Shown here one piece after another: positions 22,962-35,300 of a stretch of 64,000 nt of DNA. This DNA comes from Mactromeris polynyma. Lineage: Eukaryota > Mollusca > Bivalvia > Venerida > Mactridae. Position numbers and translations under genes: made by a program. The notes beneath the pieces are model-generated. The model saw only the letters and a list, made by a program, of their open reading frames with translations. It was not told where the DNA came from and made no database searches. The first letter of the stretch is position 1, and the number at the start of each line of letters is the position of its first letter. The DNA is taken from assembly GCA_032209605.1 (NCBI GenBank), contig JASFXZ010000007.1, positions 23,682,264 through 23,746,263 on the forward strand, read 5' to 3'.

Positions 22962-24161
22962 ATGATTGCATTTATCTTTCTGATATGCGCACTGGGTTGT
23001 TCCAACTGCGCCAAATCTCCATGTTCCGGGTTTGAATATGTCGAGAAGACACTGGAAAAAATGATTCGTACCGAGATACTTGTCGAGCAAGTTAAGTCTG
23101 ATATTGAGTCTGTTAAACAAAAAACAACAGATGATGAAACTGGATTGGAAAAAATGAAGTTAGAGTTGAGGGCAGACTTCAACTCAATGCTGGAAGAAAA
23201 TAACAGGAAAATAGATGAATGGAAAGGTAAGAAGCTTTCTTAGTTCAATGTAATATTTAGTGTTTTTCGTAGTTTTTATAGTTCATAGTTTGTAAATCTT
23301 CCTGCATATTTCAGATCGTTGAATAATAGGAATGTTAAGGATAACAGAGTGAAATTATCACTGTATATTGTGACTGCTGAAGCCATGTTAAGTGTCATCG
23401 CGCTAAAACTGATAAGCGATATTATTGTACTCGGTCCGGAGATCACATCCAACCAATTAAATATATTAAATACAAAAGGTTCTGCTCATGTCTTTGGACT
23501 TCTTGCATGGAAATATTAACTAAATATGTTTGCATGTAAATACCTGGACACACATGCGACGAAATAAAAGAATTGAATGGAAAGAACATTATTACAACTG
23601 AACACAATGATTAGGGGCAAATGGAAGCATAGTTTTATGTAAAATCCAAGAGAATCAAATTTGTTTCATCCGCCTTTACTAAACGGAAGACAATTCCAAT
23701 TTACTGTAGTATTAATAACGATTACCAAAAATGGTCGAATAAACTTTTCAGGTAACCTGGAGATCAAGCCAAGTGTCTTATTTCTTGTTAAAAACCCACA
23801 AGATCCGAGTAATGGTAACGTTATTGTGTTCGATACAGTTATGAGTGATACAACCGGTTCCTATGACAACAAACGTGGACTGTTTACTGTCCCAGTTGAT
23901 GGATCGTATCTTTTCACAGCACAAATGTGTCTTAACCTTGGATCACATAAATTCATAAAGTACGCAATAGTTGCTGATGAAAACTACGTTGCTAGCTGTC
24001 TACTGATGGTTGATACTACCAGATTGTGTAATACTGCCCAGGCTGTTGTTATCTTGAAGAAAGGACAGACTGTTTATGTTCGTTCCCTGGATTCAAGTTC
24101 TACTCCATTAAGACAAGATGCCTTCGAATGGAATACATTTTCTGGAATCCTCATTAACTAG
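22962..24161 (+). CDS. secreted coiled-coil C1q-domain-containing protein (two exons)
   Basis: join(22962-23226, 23752-24161), 224 residues. Exon 1 encodes a hydrophobic signal peptide (MIAFIFLICALGCSNC), then a heptad-rich coiled coil (about residues 27-85). It ends G|GTAAG, and exon 2 follows TTTTCAG; the phase-1 junction restores a Gly codon. Exon 2 is the whole globular C1q domain: VFDTVMSDTTGSYDNKRG, PVDGSYLFTAQMC, and a C-terminal EWNTFSGILIN. There is no collagen region. This is the usual layout of bivalve C1qDC proteins, which are extracellular lectin-like pattern-recognition molecules; the ligand here is unknown. A TATA box lies upstream, and AATAAA signals occur at 24342, 24361 and 24420. 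The open frame running into the intron before 23752 is not coding. Confidence 0.88.
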
Positions 24162-24261
24162 GAGCGAGTGTATGACTTTGTATTTATTCATTGACTGTAA
24201 TATTCTGAGAACAGATTTTTAAAAAACTGTTTTAAAACATGTTTAATTATATTGTTTATTG

Positions 24262-25158
24262 CATGTTTTCAACGAATATTCGAATATTCTGTCATAACTT
24301 CGAATATTCGAATCCTGTTTCAATATTCGGAAAAATATACTTAATAAAAACTTGATGAAAAATAAAAATTGTCGTTTGTTTGTTAATTTATTTGTCGACC
24401 CCGATTTGTGTAAGAGAGTAATAAAGGTTGTTGTTGAAATATACGCGCTTGTAAAAGTGTCTTGGTGTATATTGGGGTGTCTCTTTCGATAATCCGTTAT
24501 TTACTGACCGTTTGTAACTGTTTGGTAGTCCATAGTGTCAAATAGAAGGAAATAGGTGTCTAATCGTCGGTAATTTTGTTGTTGACGAAAGGTGTAAAAA
24601 GTAGGCAGTTAAAACCACCGACAGGGACTTAAGTTAATGACTCGATTTTTTATTAAGGAAGATCAAAGCTGGGATTGAGAAAAAAAACATGGCGAAAAAA
24701 TGGGGTGACGGGAAACAACATAATTTGCATAATAATTTTTCATGTATATCGTATCATCCAATCAAAATGACTGTTTAAAAACATTTGACTCAAACTACAA
24801 CGAGTAAATGCATTTTGTTTGGTTCGATTTTTAATTAAATACTCAATATTCAAAAAAAAGCGTGGCGATGCATATACTTAGAAGACAACTTAAGACAAAT
24901 GATTTTGTCTCGACACTTCACTAAGATACTCATAAACACGAATATTGACATTCAGAGTATGATCTATTAACTGCAATAACTTCATTTGTCAGAGTCTTAA
25001 TTTCCGGTGAAAACGAAAGTAGTATACACGCAGCACGTAAGGAAATATGATTTTTTTTTAATTTGTCCAAGTTGTGACGATCGAAAATTCGAATATTCGT
25101 TCGAAAGGCTGAACGAATATTCGAATACCTAATTTGCTATTCGTTGACATCCCTAATG
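24262..25158. mobile_element. possible hAT-like element with CGAATATTCGAA-rich ends
   Basis: The right end reads 'attcgttgacatccctaa' (25139-25156) and the left end has 'caacgaatattcgaatatt' (24270-24288). Both ends carry CGAATATTCG palindromes. The 'ggatgtcaacgaat' type terminus is familiar from hAT-related elements. No transposase is present. The left edge lies inside the presumed 3' UTR of the C1q gene. Confidence 0.4.
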
Positions 25159-26684
25159 TTTTGTAAAAGTCTTTTTGGTGTTCGGTAATTAGAAACGCGT
25201 TGATCGGTAATTTGAAAGGTGGTCGATAATTACTCAATGAAAATTACTTTTACATACTGACATAACTTTTCCAAGTTAAAATACAAAATGTACAAGTAAG
25301 TCGACTATTTTCTCTAATTTTGATTTTAAGGTTTGTGTTACTTCCTACAAATTTGTTCGTGTCTCTTAGAATTGTGTTTGGGACTTTGCTGGCGTAAACT
25401 TTTGCTCTGGAACTATGAATACATAAATTATGGTGGCATATTACTGCCATCAGTTAGCATAATAGCGTTCGCGAATTGTTTCGTGTTAACCACTTAATTA
25501 TTATGATAATTATCTAGCTATCTAGTTAATATTCGTGATGCATTTTCGGTAAGATAAATATCATACAACTAGAAACAGGCTTGACGTATTACACTAGATT
25601 TAAGTGGTAACACGAATCTTATCTAGTTGACCACTTATTATGTTACTTATTTATAAATGCAAGTTTGGCTTCTAGATGTAAGTGGTAACACGAAGAAGAA
25701 AAAAACTTAAATGTGAAATCGTTGTTTATATACCCATGGATGCTGAAATAATTGTTGCCACTAGAAATCCTCAATGTGAAGACATGCTGTATAAGTGTGG
25801 CATAGCTTCATGTGTATTTCCACTCTGTTCCATGTCTAGAGGGAAATTTAAATGACGTTGCGTTTTTTTGGCCCCAAAAAGTTGGAACAATAAAATCATT
25901 TGTTATTAATTTTTGTTGTTGTAATAAATGAATCTCGATTTAAACTTGCTGTAAATCACGTTTACAACAATCCACAGTCTTTCATTGATTCTATTCATAT
26001 CAAAATCTGGCCCGGGGCCAAAAACACCCCTTACAGTACCTGGTCCTTTGTACGTTATGTATAAACGATCTAACTGCATACCAACATTTCGTAAAGGAGG
26101 ATTATTCTGCTCCTTCATTTAAATACAGGTTCATTTCAAGTGTATATCTTGATTTGCTAAACATTAACATCACAGACTCTTATGAGTATAGTGATAATAC
26201 TTCTGAAATACTTCTTATGCATATCTGTAAGGCGTTGACCTCTCAACCCTTAAATCATGAACCCCATCACTACAATTGGACTTCGTTCATTCGAATTCAT
26301 CGGGTCCGAAATTTTGTTTCTAATTCATCGGGTCCGAAACTTTGTTTCTAATAATACAAGGTTCGGAATAGCCCATTTCAATTTGACGTGGATTAGAAGA
26401 TATGTGCAGGACCTGATATTTATTTTGGATGATACCGAGTATTTGGATAGTTAGGTTGTTGAATACACAAGGTCCGTCAGTAATAAACCAGATCCAATAT
26501 CAAACCTCGATTGGAAAAAAGGACCATTAAGCTTCAATGAATGCAATACAGTTCTTCAGTACATACTGACAAATGGCTGAATACATGAAGTAACTGAGGT
26601 ATACTGAGTATACTTGACAACCAATCCATACTACAATGTCAAAACAAACACAGGAACTTTTACCAAGTATGCACTTTAATATCA
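25159..26684. other. gene-free stretch with a 28-bp tandem duplication
   Basis: No exon is recognised. A unit containing TTCATCGGGTCCGAAA is repeated twice at 26295-26350 with one difference. Confidence 0.45.
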
Positions 26685-26865
26685 AAAATACCTAACCAGT
26701 TTTCCTGGAATCATTTATCGAACATTAATAACTTGCTCTCCCACAAGCAGCTGACAACATCTCCACATGTGGAGGACATGACTGTAGCCAATGTCACGGA
26801 AGAACTTAACCTGCTCAAACCAGGAATCGAACCTGAATATGCCAACTGCGCAAGCTGGAAAGGCT
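26685..26865 (-). repeat. tRNA-derived SINE, copy 1
   Basis: Shares with 28060-28345 and 47517-47745 the ordered words 'taaccagtttt(t)cctgga', 'cacaag(c/g)agc', 'cttccacatgtggagg'-like and a terminal B-box complement (accaggaatcgaacctg). The promoter end is on the right, so the element reads leftward. Confidence 0.55.
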
Positions 26866-28059
26866 AAATGTTACCACTAACCATTCACTATCATATGTAT
26901 AAAGCTGAAAACAATTCTGCATTTGAGATGTTAGAAATCTATACAGTTCAGTATATATTGATCTGGTATAAGGTGGTGCAGTATTATCGATGTTACTGTT
27001 GATAGTGGTAGCAGTATTATAGTTTGTACTTGTACATTGTGTATGTAGAAGCAATACTGCTTTTACATTTATTACGGCAACTGCTGCTAACTTCACACAT
27101 ATTTCAGGAAATACATTACTCAGCCAAACATAATTATGTAAGGAATGTAGTTTAATGCAGTTCTATTCATGCCGATCTCTACAGAGTAACACCATTTGAA
27201 ACATGCAAATTTCAGCTGTTGTTAAGAGGTTTTGGCTCTAGACAGCTTAATTAGTAGTATATTTTTAGTACCAGAACATCAACAATGTTGAGCATGAGAA
27301 GAGGATGCTCAAGACAGTGCACCAAGGAGGACTGGCATGGCATGCCTGGTAACCTTGGCAACCATTACTTGGGTCATTAATGAAAAGCTAAATAGAAGAA
27401 AAAGAGATATTTGATTCCCAAATGATAAAAATGCCATGTCAATTAAATTGGTTTACCACGTTGAACACAAATATAAATGACAGCTTTGTTAGTACTAGTA
27501 AATACGACAGATTTTATAATGCAAGAAAATTTAAGATATTTTGAGTTGCTATCATTTTCACGAAGTATCAGCTACCAAATAATTGATCTTATACGCTATA
27601 CCAAGGTTATATGACTTATTATTTGTATTAAGAACTTGTTACTGTATAGTTCTGTTTGGCCGAATGAAAATAAATCAATGAAACTCAACATTGCAAATAC
27701 AATACACATAATGGAATAATTTAGGACATTTAAACACTCAACACTTAGACGACTTCCACGCAGATTTTCAGCATACATGTACAATGTATATTCATGTGTT
27801 AAGCAGGCATCAACATTTTAACAACTTGGAAATATATCATAGATCTATGTACTACTACTCATTCACATGTTATTACACCAATAGCAAAACTTTCCATAGC
27901 TCAATACAAGAAAAACAATAGTGAAACATCTTCAAGCAAGTCATCAACTACAGCTGTAAAGAATTCCTACGAAAACAAGTACTAAGGAGGAAAAGAGAAT
28001 TTCAGAGTTAAAAGGGTCATATAATACAAATAGTTCATTACAGAACTTAACCTGTTTGC
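26866..28059. other. gene-free stretch upstream of the eIF4G2 exons
   Basis: No upstream eIF4G2-type exon could be recognised here despite looking for GT/AG-bounded protein-like segments. Confidence 0.4.
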
Positions 28060-28345
28060 AGCGGTGCATGTTTTTTCAATTTAATTTATTAACACCGTTT
28101 TCAACAATTTTTCAGTAATATACGGCATTCAGTTGAACTTACCAGTTTTCGTGGAATTGATTAACAAGCAGTACTAACTTGCCATTACACAAGCAGCTGA
28201 CCACTTCCATACATGAATTAGAGATGGAGGCTGATGACTTTCGCCAAAGATCACAGGACATGACCTGCCTCGCCTTGGAGCCCAAAGTTTCCCAGATGAC
28301 AGCTAGCGCTCAGGCCACTGAGCTAACTGGGCAGGCATGTGCGTA
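28060..28345 (-). repeat. tRNA-derived SINE, copy 2 (with A-box end)
   Basis: Same family as 26685-26865 and 47517-47745. Here the right end keeps an A-box-like TTAGCTCAGTGGCCTGAGC (read leftward from about 28332). The body includes 'ttcagtaatatacggc' and 'gtactaacttgcc'. The 61-residue open frame across it is an artefact. Confidence 0.55.
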
Positions 28346-28693
28346 TTTCATAACAAAACAATAAGATATAACAGTAAATACAAAATAGAAAAGGAATGTC
28401 ATATGATTATTACAATACAATTGCAAGCACTGATCATACAACTGTATTGCCCACCTGAGTAACACCAGTCATGCTATTGTGTAGTAAGTAAGAACATGAA
28501 CCCCAAACCCAGGTGAACATATTTTTATTTATGGATTTTCCTTTGTAATTTTGCTTCGAAATGATTTCTTGTGTGACAAATCATGTATTTTTGGAGTAAT
28601 TTATTAATGTTAGCGTTAAATATGATGATAGTATTGTTATTATTGTATTTTATGTGTTTGAATACAATTAATTGTGTGTTCAAACTGTTGTAG

Positions 28694-29446
28694 GTATGAT
28701 GCTTAGATTATTTATGGATCTGTATGATATAGAAGTGGGGGATGAGGAAGTGTTTCTGAAATGGAAGGAAGAAGTTAATGACGAATATCCTGGTAAAGGG
28801 AAAGCACTCTTCCAGGTAAGTTGTTACTGTTTAACTGACAGACGATCTCTTTCCTTTAAAGATCAGACAGTATATTTCTTCTTGAGAATAAATTGTCAGA
28901 TTTCAACTTTTTCTGATCATAAATTTGGAATGATCAACTGATTTCTGATGGTGACTTTTGTGTCTTAATTGAAGACATTCATATTCTTCATGTGATATTT
29001 GTTCACAGTTTTCTAATCACATCAGTAAACTTCAAAAAATTTGTTTTAGGTTAAATGATCCTCTTTGAAATACTATACTCTTTGTGTCATTGAGAAGTAA
29101 GATATATAATACTGCTTCTTATAACCCACTATGTGTATTTACCACTTCAAGACCATGACAGTATTTCTGATGATAGATACATCTTTGTCATTTGTTCTCT
29201 ATATCGGATGCATGCTGGTAACTTGTTGGTCATTTGCATCAGAACAGGATAGAAGTGTTTGGTAACCTAGGAAAGTCATGTGACGCAGCCGTATGTATCT
29301 TAAATGTTTTGAAAATCGCAAGACTCCAAAGCAACATGATTTTAGGAAGAAGTGCATATTCATGTTCGTAATGATTCTCATTACAGGTAAACCAGTGGTT
29401 GACATGGCTGGAACAAGCGGAGGTGGAATCTGATGAAGAAGATTAA
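28694..29446 (+). CDS. EIF4G2: eIF4G2 (DAP5/NAT1/p97) C-terminus, last two coding exons
   Basis: join(28694-28815, 29387-29446). Exon one, after GTTGTAG, enters in phase 1 and encodes MMLRLFMDLYDIEVGDEEVF and then KWKEEVNDEYPGKGKALFQ, ending CAG|GTAAG. Exon two, after TTACAG, encodes VNQWLTWLEQAEVESDEED and a TAA. The GKGKALFQVNQWLTWLE block and acidic tail are the end of the W2 (eIF5C-type HEAT) domain of the DAP5 branch; eIF4G1 ends with a different GKGVALKSV-type sequence. DAP5 drives cap-independent and eIF4E-independent translation, and W2 domains bind partner factors. About 60 residues are visible; the rest of a protein of about 900 residues is not in the window. Either a long intron lies upstream or these exons are a displaced fragment. 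Both exons are intact, so there is no sign of decay. Confidence 0.82.
28822..28874 (+). repeat. 55-bp dispersed repeat, copy 1
   Basis: TTACTGTTTAACTGACA, then GATCTCTTTCC and AAGATC.GACAGTATA, recur in the same order and orientation at 32314-32370. This copy starts a few bases inside the last intron of eIF4G2. Confidence 0.6.
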
Positions 29447-32300
29447 TTATAAAAGTATCCAGTAATTAAGGTATGGGGCCAATGAGGATGTGGGAAATTG
29501 GAGTGAAAAGGAGCAGATTTTGCTGTATATAGAATTCGAAGAAGTTCAAGCGAGAAAATATTGGATTAAAATTAGGAGTTGCATGCTGACTTTATATTAT
29601 GTTGTTGTGTAAAAAAATATAGAAATGGTTTTATGTGACATTTTAGACATTAGATTATGTGAAATGATCAAGTTTGACATTTTCATTTTCTTGATTTGAA
29701 AGACTTGAATGTTTTACTTTGTATTTTTAAACATTATGAAAAAGCAAATAAAAAAGGTAAAATATGTGTTTAAATGCCAGAGATACTTTGATAACTTTAT
29801 ATTGTACTGTATATTGAATATATTAAATAAATGCTGTGTATTAGTGTTGAAGATTGAACAGTGCTTATACTATAAACATCCAGTCAGTGACTTTACAGCT
29901 TTGTACTATGAAAATGTATGAAAAGTGAACAAAAAAACGGAATATTTTGGCAAGTTCAGTGTTTTTTCCTATAAAAAGATAGAGAAGTGTGATCGCACCA
30001 AAGTCTACAATAGGAGGATAAGCACATTGATAGGAAACCAGGAGGTATTCATGATGTGACATAGAGTATCTAGATGTGAAATGAACGATGAATTCCTGGA
30101 CACACAAGTTGATCGACAGACTGACAACGAAGGATGAACTGATCTGTTTAGCAGTTTTTCTCAACTTCTGCAAACTTGTTTCACTTTTTTCTGATTTAGT
30201 TTCATTCTGAATGATTTCAACCAAATTAATTCCTCATTCTTTTTTGATCAGATCTATTAACTTTCAGTGGTGAAAAGTAGAATGCTTTCAGTCAGATGTT
30301 GTCTAATTAAAATAGGCAAGAGTTTAGATTTGTTAACTTACATTCTCATGTAGACGTAGACAATGTATATCATTTTAATCAAGAGTAGTGTAAATATTGC
30401 TGAAAATTTAATCACCTGTTAATAGTGTGTAAATTAGTTTCTCGTGGCTTATTTTATATGTTTTTACTGGTGTGGGTGACATTTTGTACATTAATATATC
30501 ATTTTTCTTGTAATTGCTTCATAATGATTTAATTAGTAAAAAGTAAAAAGACTCGAAACATAATTTTCAAAATAGAAAACGTTTATACCAAGGATAAATG
30601 TATTTTTTACTGGTAAAATATACTGAAGAAATAAACTGATCAAAAAATAATCATAATTACACATCATTAAACTTCTAGACTAGTGCTTTGTGTTATTTTT
30701 ATGTATTCTGAGGTAATATTCTCGTCAATATTTATAAAAAAGTGAAATCACTAGATTCCCATTCTTGCATTTCTATTTATGCAACTCTTGTTGTATGAAC
30801 ATTAAACCATATTTTGTGCATAATAATTTGTGTGAGATGTCATTTGTCATTGATATTGGGACTTGATTGGTCATCAGATTTGCCAATATTTGGTATAAAA
30901 GTGAGAAATAGATTACATGCTGATTAATACCTTTTAAAAACCCGCTGATAGTCTATGAAAATGGTCTTAAGTATTTGAATTAAGAATTTTCCTTCAAGTT
31001 AATATTACTGTTGTTAGAATTGTTCTTTGTTTTCATTTTCATAGCTTTAATGCTTTGTGAATATTTTTATCTAGAGGTGGTAGAATGATTTATCTTGTTA
31101 TCAAAATGTCTCGAGCTATGCCATGCCATTCTATCTTGTTCTATGAAATTTAACAATTTCTTTATGTAAGTCATTACTAAATGAAATCTGTACAATTTGA
31201 GGGCATTTTGTCTCATAACTTCTCACTATATATCGCATGCTTTATATTGCATATCTTTATAGAGCATTTAGAATCACTGCCTCCAATAGAAAGATACTCA
31301 TTAGAATGTTTCGTGCTTTTGAATGTAATGTCTTGTAATGTGTGAAATCTACATGTAGCCAGTGATTTACTCTAGGCTGTTTGTCTAACAAAGCTGGAAA
31401 TTTAGTGTTCTATCATGTATCATCTAGATATTTAATTGATGCTTATTCATCAGATTACTATATTGAATCAAAGTTCTTAGTTTTCACGTTTACTTTTTTA
31501 GCAGCCACAATTTTATCATCAAAAATTTGCATCTGAAGTCCTTAAAAATGTTACATTATAACCTCTAGGACATTGTATATACTCATTTGATACATCATCA
31601 TTGCCTGCCTCCAAGACATCGGGTTTATGCGGAAAATATAGCTTGCTTTTTAACTGCCATCATGTATACTGGGCATTGCTAAATATGAATGTGATTTGAA
31701 AGTGTGACAGTGGTTCTTGAAATCATACAATTATTTATATGCTGCGTTAATCTCATGAATATATATGGGTAAATCAGACCAGGTTTTGTCACGTACACCC
31801 AACTGCCAGCTGTTCTCTACAGTACTTATGGTCATATTTCTCATATAAATCATTGTTTGTGCTAAGTTTTTTATGAATGCTTGAAATGTTGAAACTCTTA
31901 TCACAGTAGTCAGTTTATATCGCTATGTACTTATGAATCATCAGCAATTTCTCTTTGATATTGCTGAATTACTGGGACTTGAATTGTCGAACAAAATCAA
32001 TACAATGTTGATGACAGCCAATAAATCACTGAAATGAAATTCTTTAGTTATAATACTTGCTAACTGTACCTTAACATTCTATGGAATGACCATGATGTAT
32101 CAATGTTTGAAATTTAATTCTCAGTGTATAAATGATTTGTGTAAGTTACAGAGTTCTGGTTTGTCTGCATATTTATTTGTATAAGCTTCTGGAAAGCCTG
32201 TGTTTAATCGTGTATGTAACCGTCTCTTTCCAATCTCTGTTCATCTGTGGAATGTTGAAAAAAATAAATAAAATGATTGTAAATAAGTACTTCTTTCTTA
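29447..32300 (+). other. probable long 3' UTR / AT-rich region after eIF4G2
   Basis: No exon is seen. Possible AATAAA signals occur near 29748, 29825, 30630 and 32266-32274. Which one is used cannot be told. Small open frames here have no protein features. Confidence 0.4.
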
Positions 32301-32313
32301 TATTACTGTTAGT

Positions 32314-32370
32314 TTTGTTACTGTTTAACTGACAAGTCGATCTCTTTCCATCAAAGATCGGACAGTATAC
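32314..32370 (+). repeat. 55-bp dispersed repeat, copy 2
   Basis: Matches 28822-28874 with a handful of differences. An internal GATCTCTTTCC...AAGATCGG forms a weak inverted repeat. Nature unknown. Confidence 0.6.
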
Positions 32371-35300
32371 ATGTTGGTTTTGAAAAAAATGATGCTTGAT
32401 TGTCGTCCAAGTAATTGTCAGTATTTTTTGTAAAATTTGGTGTTTAGTTGTTCAGGAAGTGTATTCATACATGGAAACACATTACAGTGAATATTAAGGA
32501 ATCCTTATCCAGCACACTTATGCAATTTTGTTTGCAATACTGACCCAATCACTCTGTTCAGAGGCTGCAAGAAATATGACAGTTTGGTGTTTAACTCGGC
32601 TCAAGTTACAGTTTGTGCTATGCTCAGTCCGAGAAGATCAAGCCCGATTTGCTTCAAAATTGATTAATTATTGATTGCATATGGGTTCATTGATGTCAAG
32701 GTCACTGAAGAATGACAAAGGTCATGGATTCTAAGATAAAAAGAAGAAGAAATCATGTTCTCATTTCATGGAAAACTGGTGAAAAAACAAGAACGACAAC
32801 ATTATCAGTTAAAATATGGTGAATTTATTATCAATAATAAATGCAAAATCAACTACATGTATTTCAGCATACGTATTATTATAGAATACAACGTAGACAC
32901 TATTATAAATTTGTTCATGATAATTAACAACAGAAATGCGCAAAAATATGAAAACAAAGACATGCAAGATATCTAGGTTTAATTGAGAATAATGATATTA
33001 ATGGCATCAAGATTCAAGTAGGTAAAACAATGGTGTGGTTGCAAATGGACCAATAATGTACATCAATGTCAAAACATTTTCAATACATGTCTATATGCAT
33101 GTAAACAAGAACATACCACATTACCAAACGAAAAGGAGACACTTGAAGCAGGAGGTATTGGAATATTTGCAAAACGACTAAAACTTTTACCATATTCATG
33201 TACATTCATCCTGTAGTTGGATGCAATTTGTTTCTTGAAATGGGTCGATAAAGTACACTTTTACCATCCATTCAATGCCATACTTGGATCACTGCGTAAT
33301 AATATTTACCATTTCAATAAGTTAATATATCTTTAGCTATCACATGAACACGGACATTGAAATAAATCACACAATTTCAATATATAACCTTATCAATCTA
33401 TCACAGACAAAACAACAAAGCCTTAAGGTTATCCTCAAAATATTATTTGTTCGGCATAAACCTCGCTACACGTAACAATGACCCCTACTAAAATTTATTT
33501 GAGGTGTCTATATTGGGGAATCTGTTCGCTCAGCATATACTAGTAAGACAGCTGAATGAATGTCAAAATTAATTACCTTATCGCCTCAATTTTGCAGATA
33601 GGGATTATGCCTAAAAACTTATTAAGGATGGTATATCATTTGCTATGCACATTCAAATTCCGAATTAAACAAGACGTCTCTAAGTGCTATTTATTCTGAC
33701 AGTTCTCCCCAAATAACACTGCAAATTGCACATTTACAGACAAATTATACACATTTTAATAGCGTCACCATTATTGTTTCATGCTATTTGTAAAAAAAAA
33801 CCTATAAATTTAAGGGTAAGTTATAATGACACAAAAGTTAGTTTAAAACAGCATAGAAAAGTTTACACAGACACATATAAATCACTAGTAATTACTTTCA
33901 TGCGATTGTTTATATCGCAACGTACATGGCTACATACATGGAATGAGTGAGTATTGAAATAGAACATTATGCTACAACAATAAAAAGGTAAGTTACGAAA
34001 TATCAACCCATAAAATAAAAGGGAACGCACAACTAATCTACCTGCTTCTTTATTCACATGCAGATAGACCAGGTTTGCTTGCAACCTTTGAAAACAGCTT
34101 ATTCAAGAAGGTTTTATCATTCAATATTATTAACAATGAACAGACAATAGAAAGGCACAATATACATGTATATGGAGTTTTGAAAGATACATTTTTATTT
34201 TTCTGGTACATAGGATATAGCAGCTTTTTTGTATTTCTGTACACAGAGGAGAGTAAGAGATATCAACAATAAATAGTTATAATTCAAACAAGTTATGTTA
34301 TATTTTAACTCAAAATCTAAACATCATTAAGCATCTTCTACAAAAGTTGCGAATTATGAAAATGTTCCTTAGTGTTAAGTGTGTTGAAAGCATGTTTAAA
34401 TCTAATGCAATAAAAAGCAAAGCATCACAGAGCACATTACGATACATACAAATGTCAACATAAATTAATGAAAAGATATCCATAAAGCATATGATGGGAG
34501 TATGTGTAATTACCAAGTATAACGATTAGTCTTCAAGTACACACAGCATACATGAGCTACTAAAGGCAAACCTGGGGCCATGCAGCAAGCAGGAGAGAAG
34601 TTAGGTCAACCAGCATATAAGATAGGCATGGCATTGAAATACTGGACTCCAGAGCCAATGGTTGTCAGCTCCAATCCAGCCATGAGTGATATTCCTCCTC
34701 ATGATCTTCACAATGCTGACATTAAGCACGAGTACTGAGTAGAGACCTAGGCAGCAGTCATCTTGAGCGAGTAATGTAAGTCTGAATAACGTGTATCACG
34801 ATCCGTGTAAGATAACAAATCTAAACTAAGCAGTACGCTATAAGTGAGAGGATTGGCAAAAAATACAAAACAAAGACTTGACAATTAGAAATTGAGTTGA
34901 GCAGTAAGTTATAGCAGTCACTGTGATATATGGGCAAGAATGATAAGGCAACTTTAGGTCAACAAATGATTAAGTAAAAAATCTGAAACTTCTCCACAGA
35001 ACAATCAACAATGAACATTAAACCAAAATATCTATTTTATTTACCCTGACAACATATCTAAAAAACACAAACTCACAAATACTTTTTTTCAACTGGAATG
35101 TCATGGAAATAAACATATGATTAACATTAAAATTTATTTCTATTTTTTATCAGGCATGAGAATGCAAAATTTCAAAATCAGAAATTCGGCAAGGGGTCAA
35201 GGGGGCCATTGAGTTCCTGGCTTTTAAGCATTAAAGATGACTTAAATTGTCTCAAAAACGTCCATTGCGAGCGTCACGTCCGCAGATTTCTGTGAATAAT

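Noticed and set aside
23319..23519. 66-residue ORF between the C1q exons (DIIVLGPEITSNQLNILNT) as an exon
   Set aside because: It is conserved at 20498-20683 only because the intron was duplicated. It lacks splice sites that keep the C1q frame.
28179..28364. 61-residue ORF near the eIF4G2 exons
   Set aside because: It is a translation of a tRNA-derived SINE on the opposite strand.
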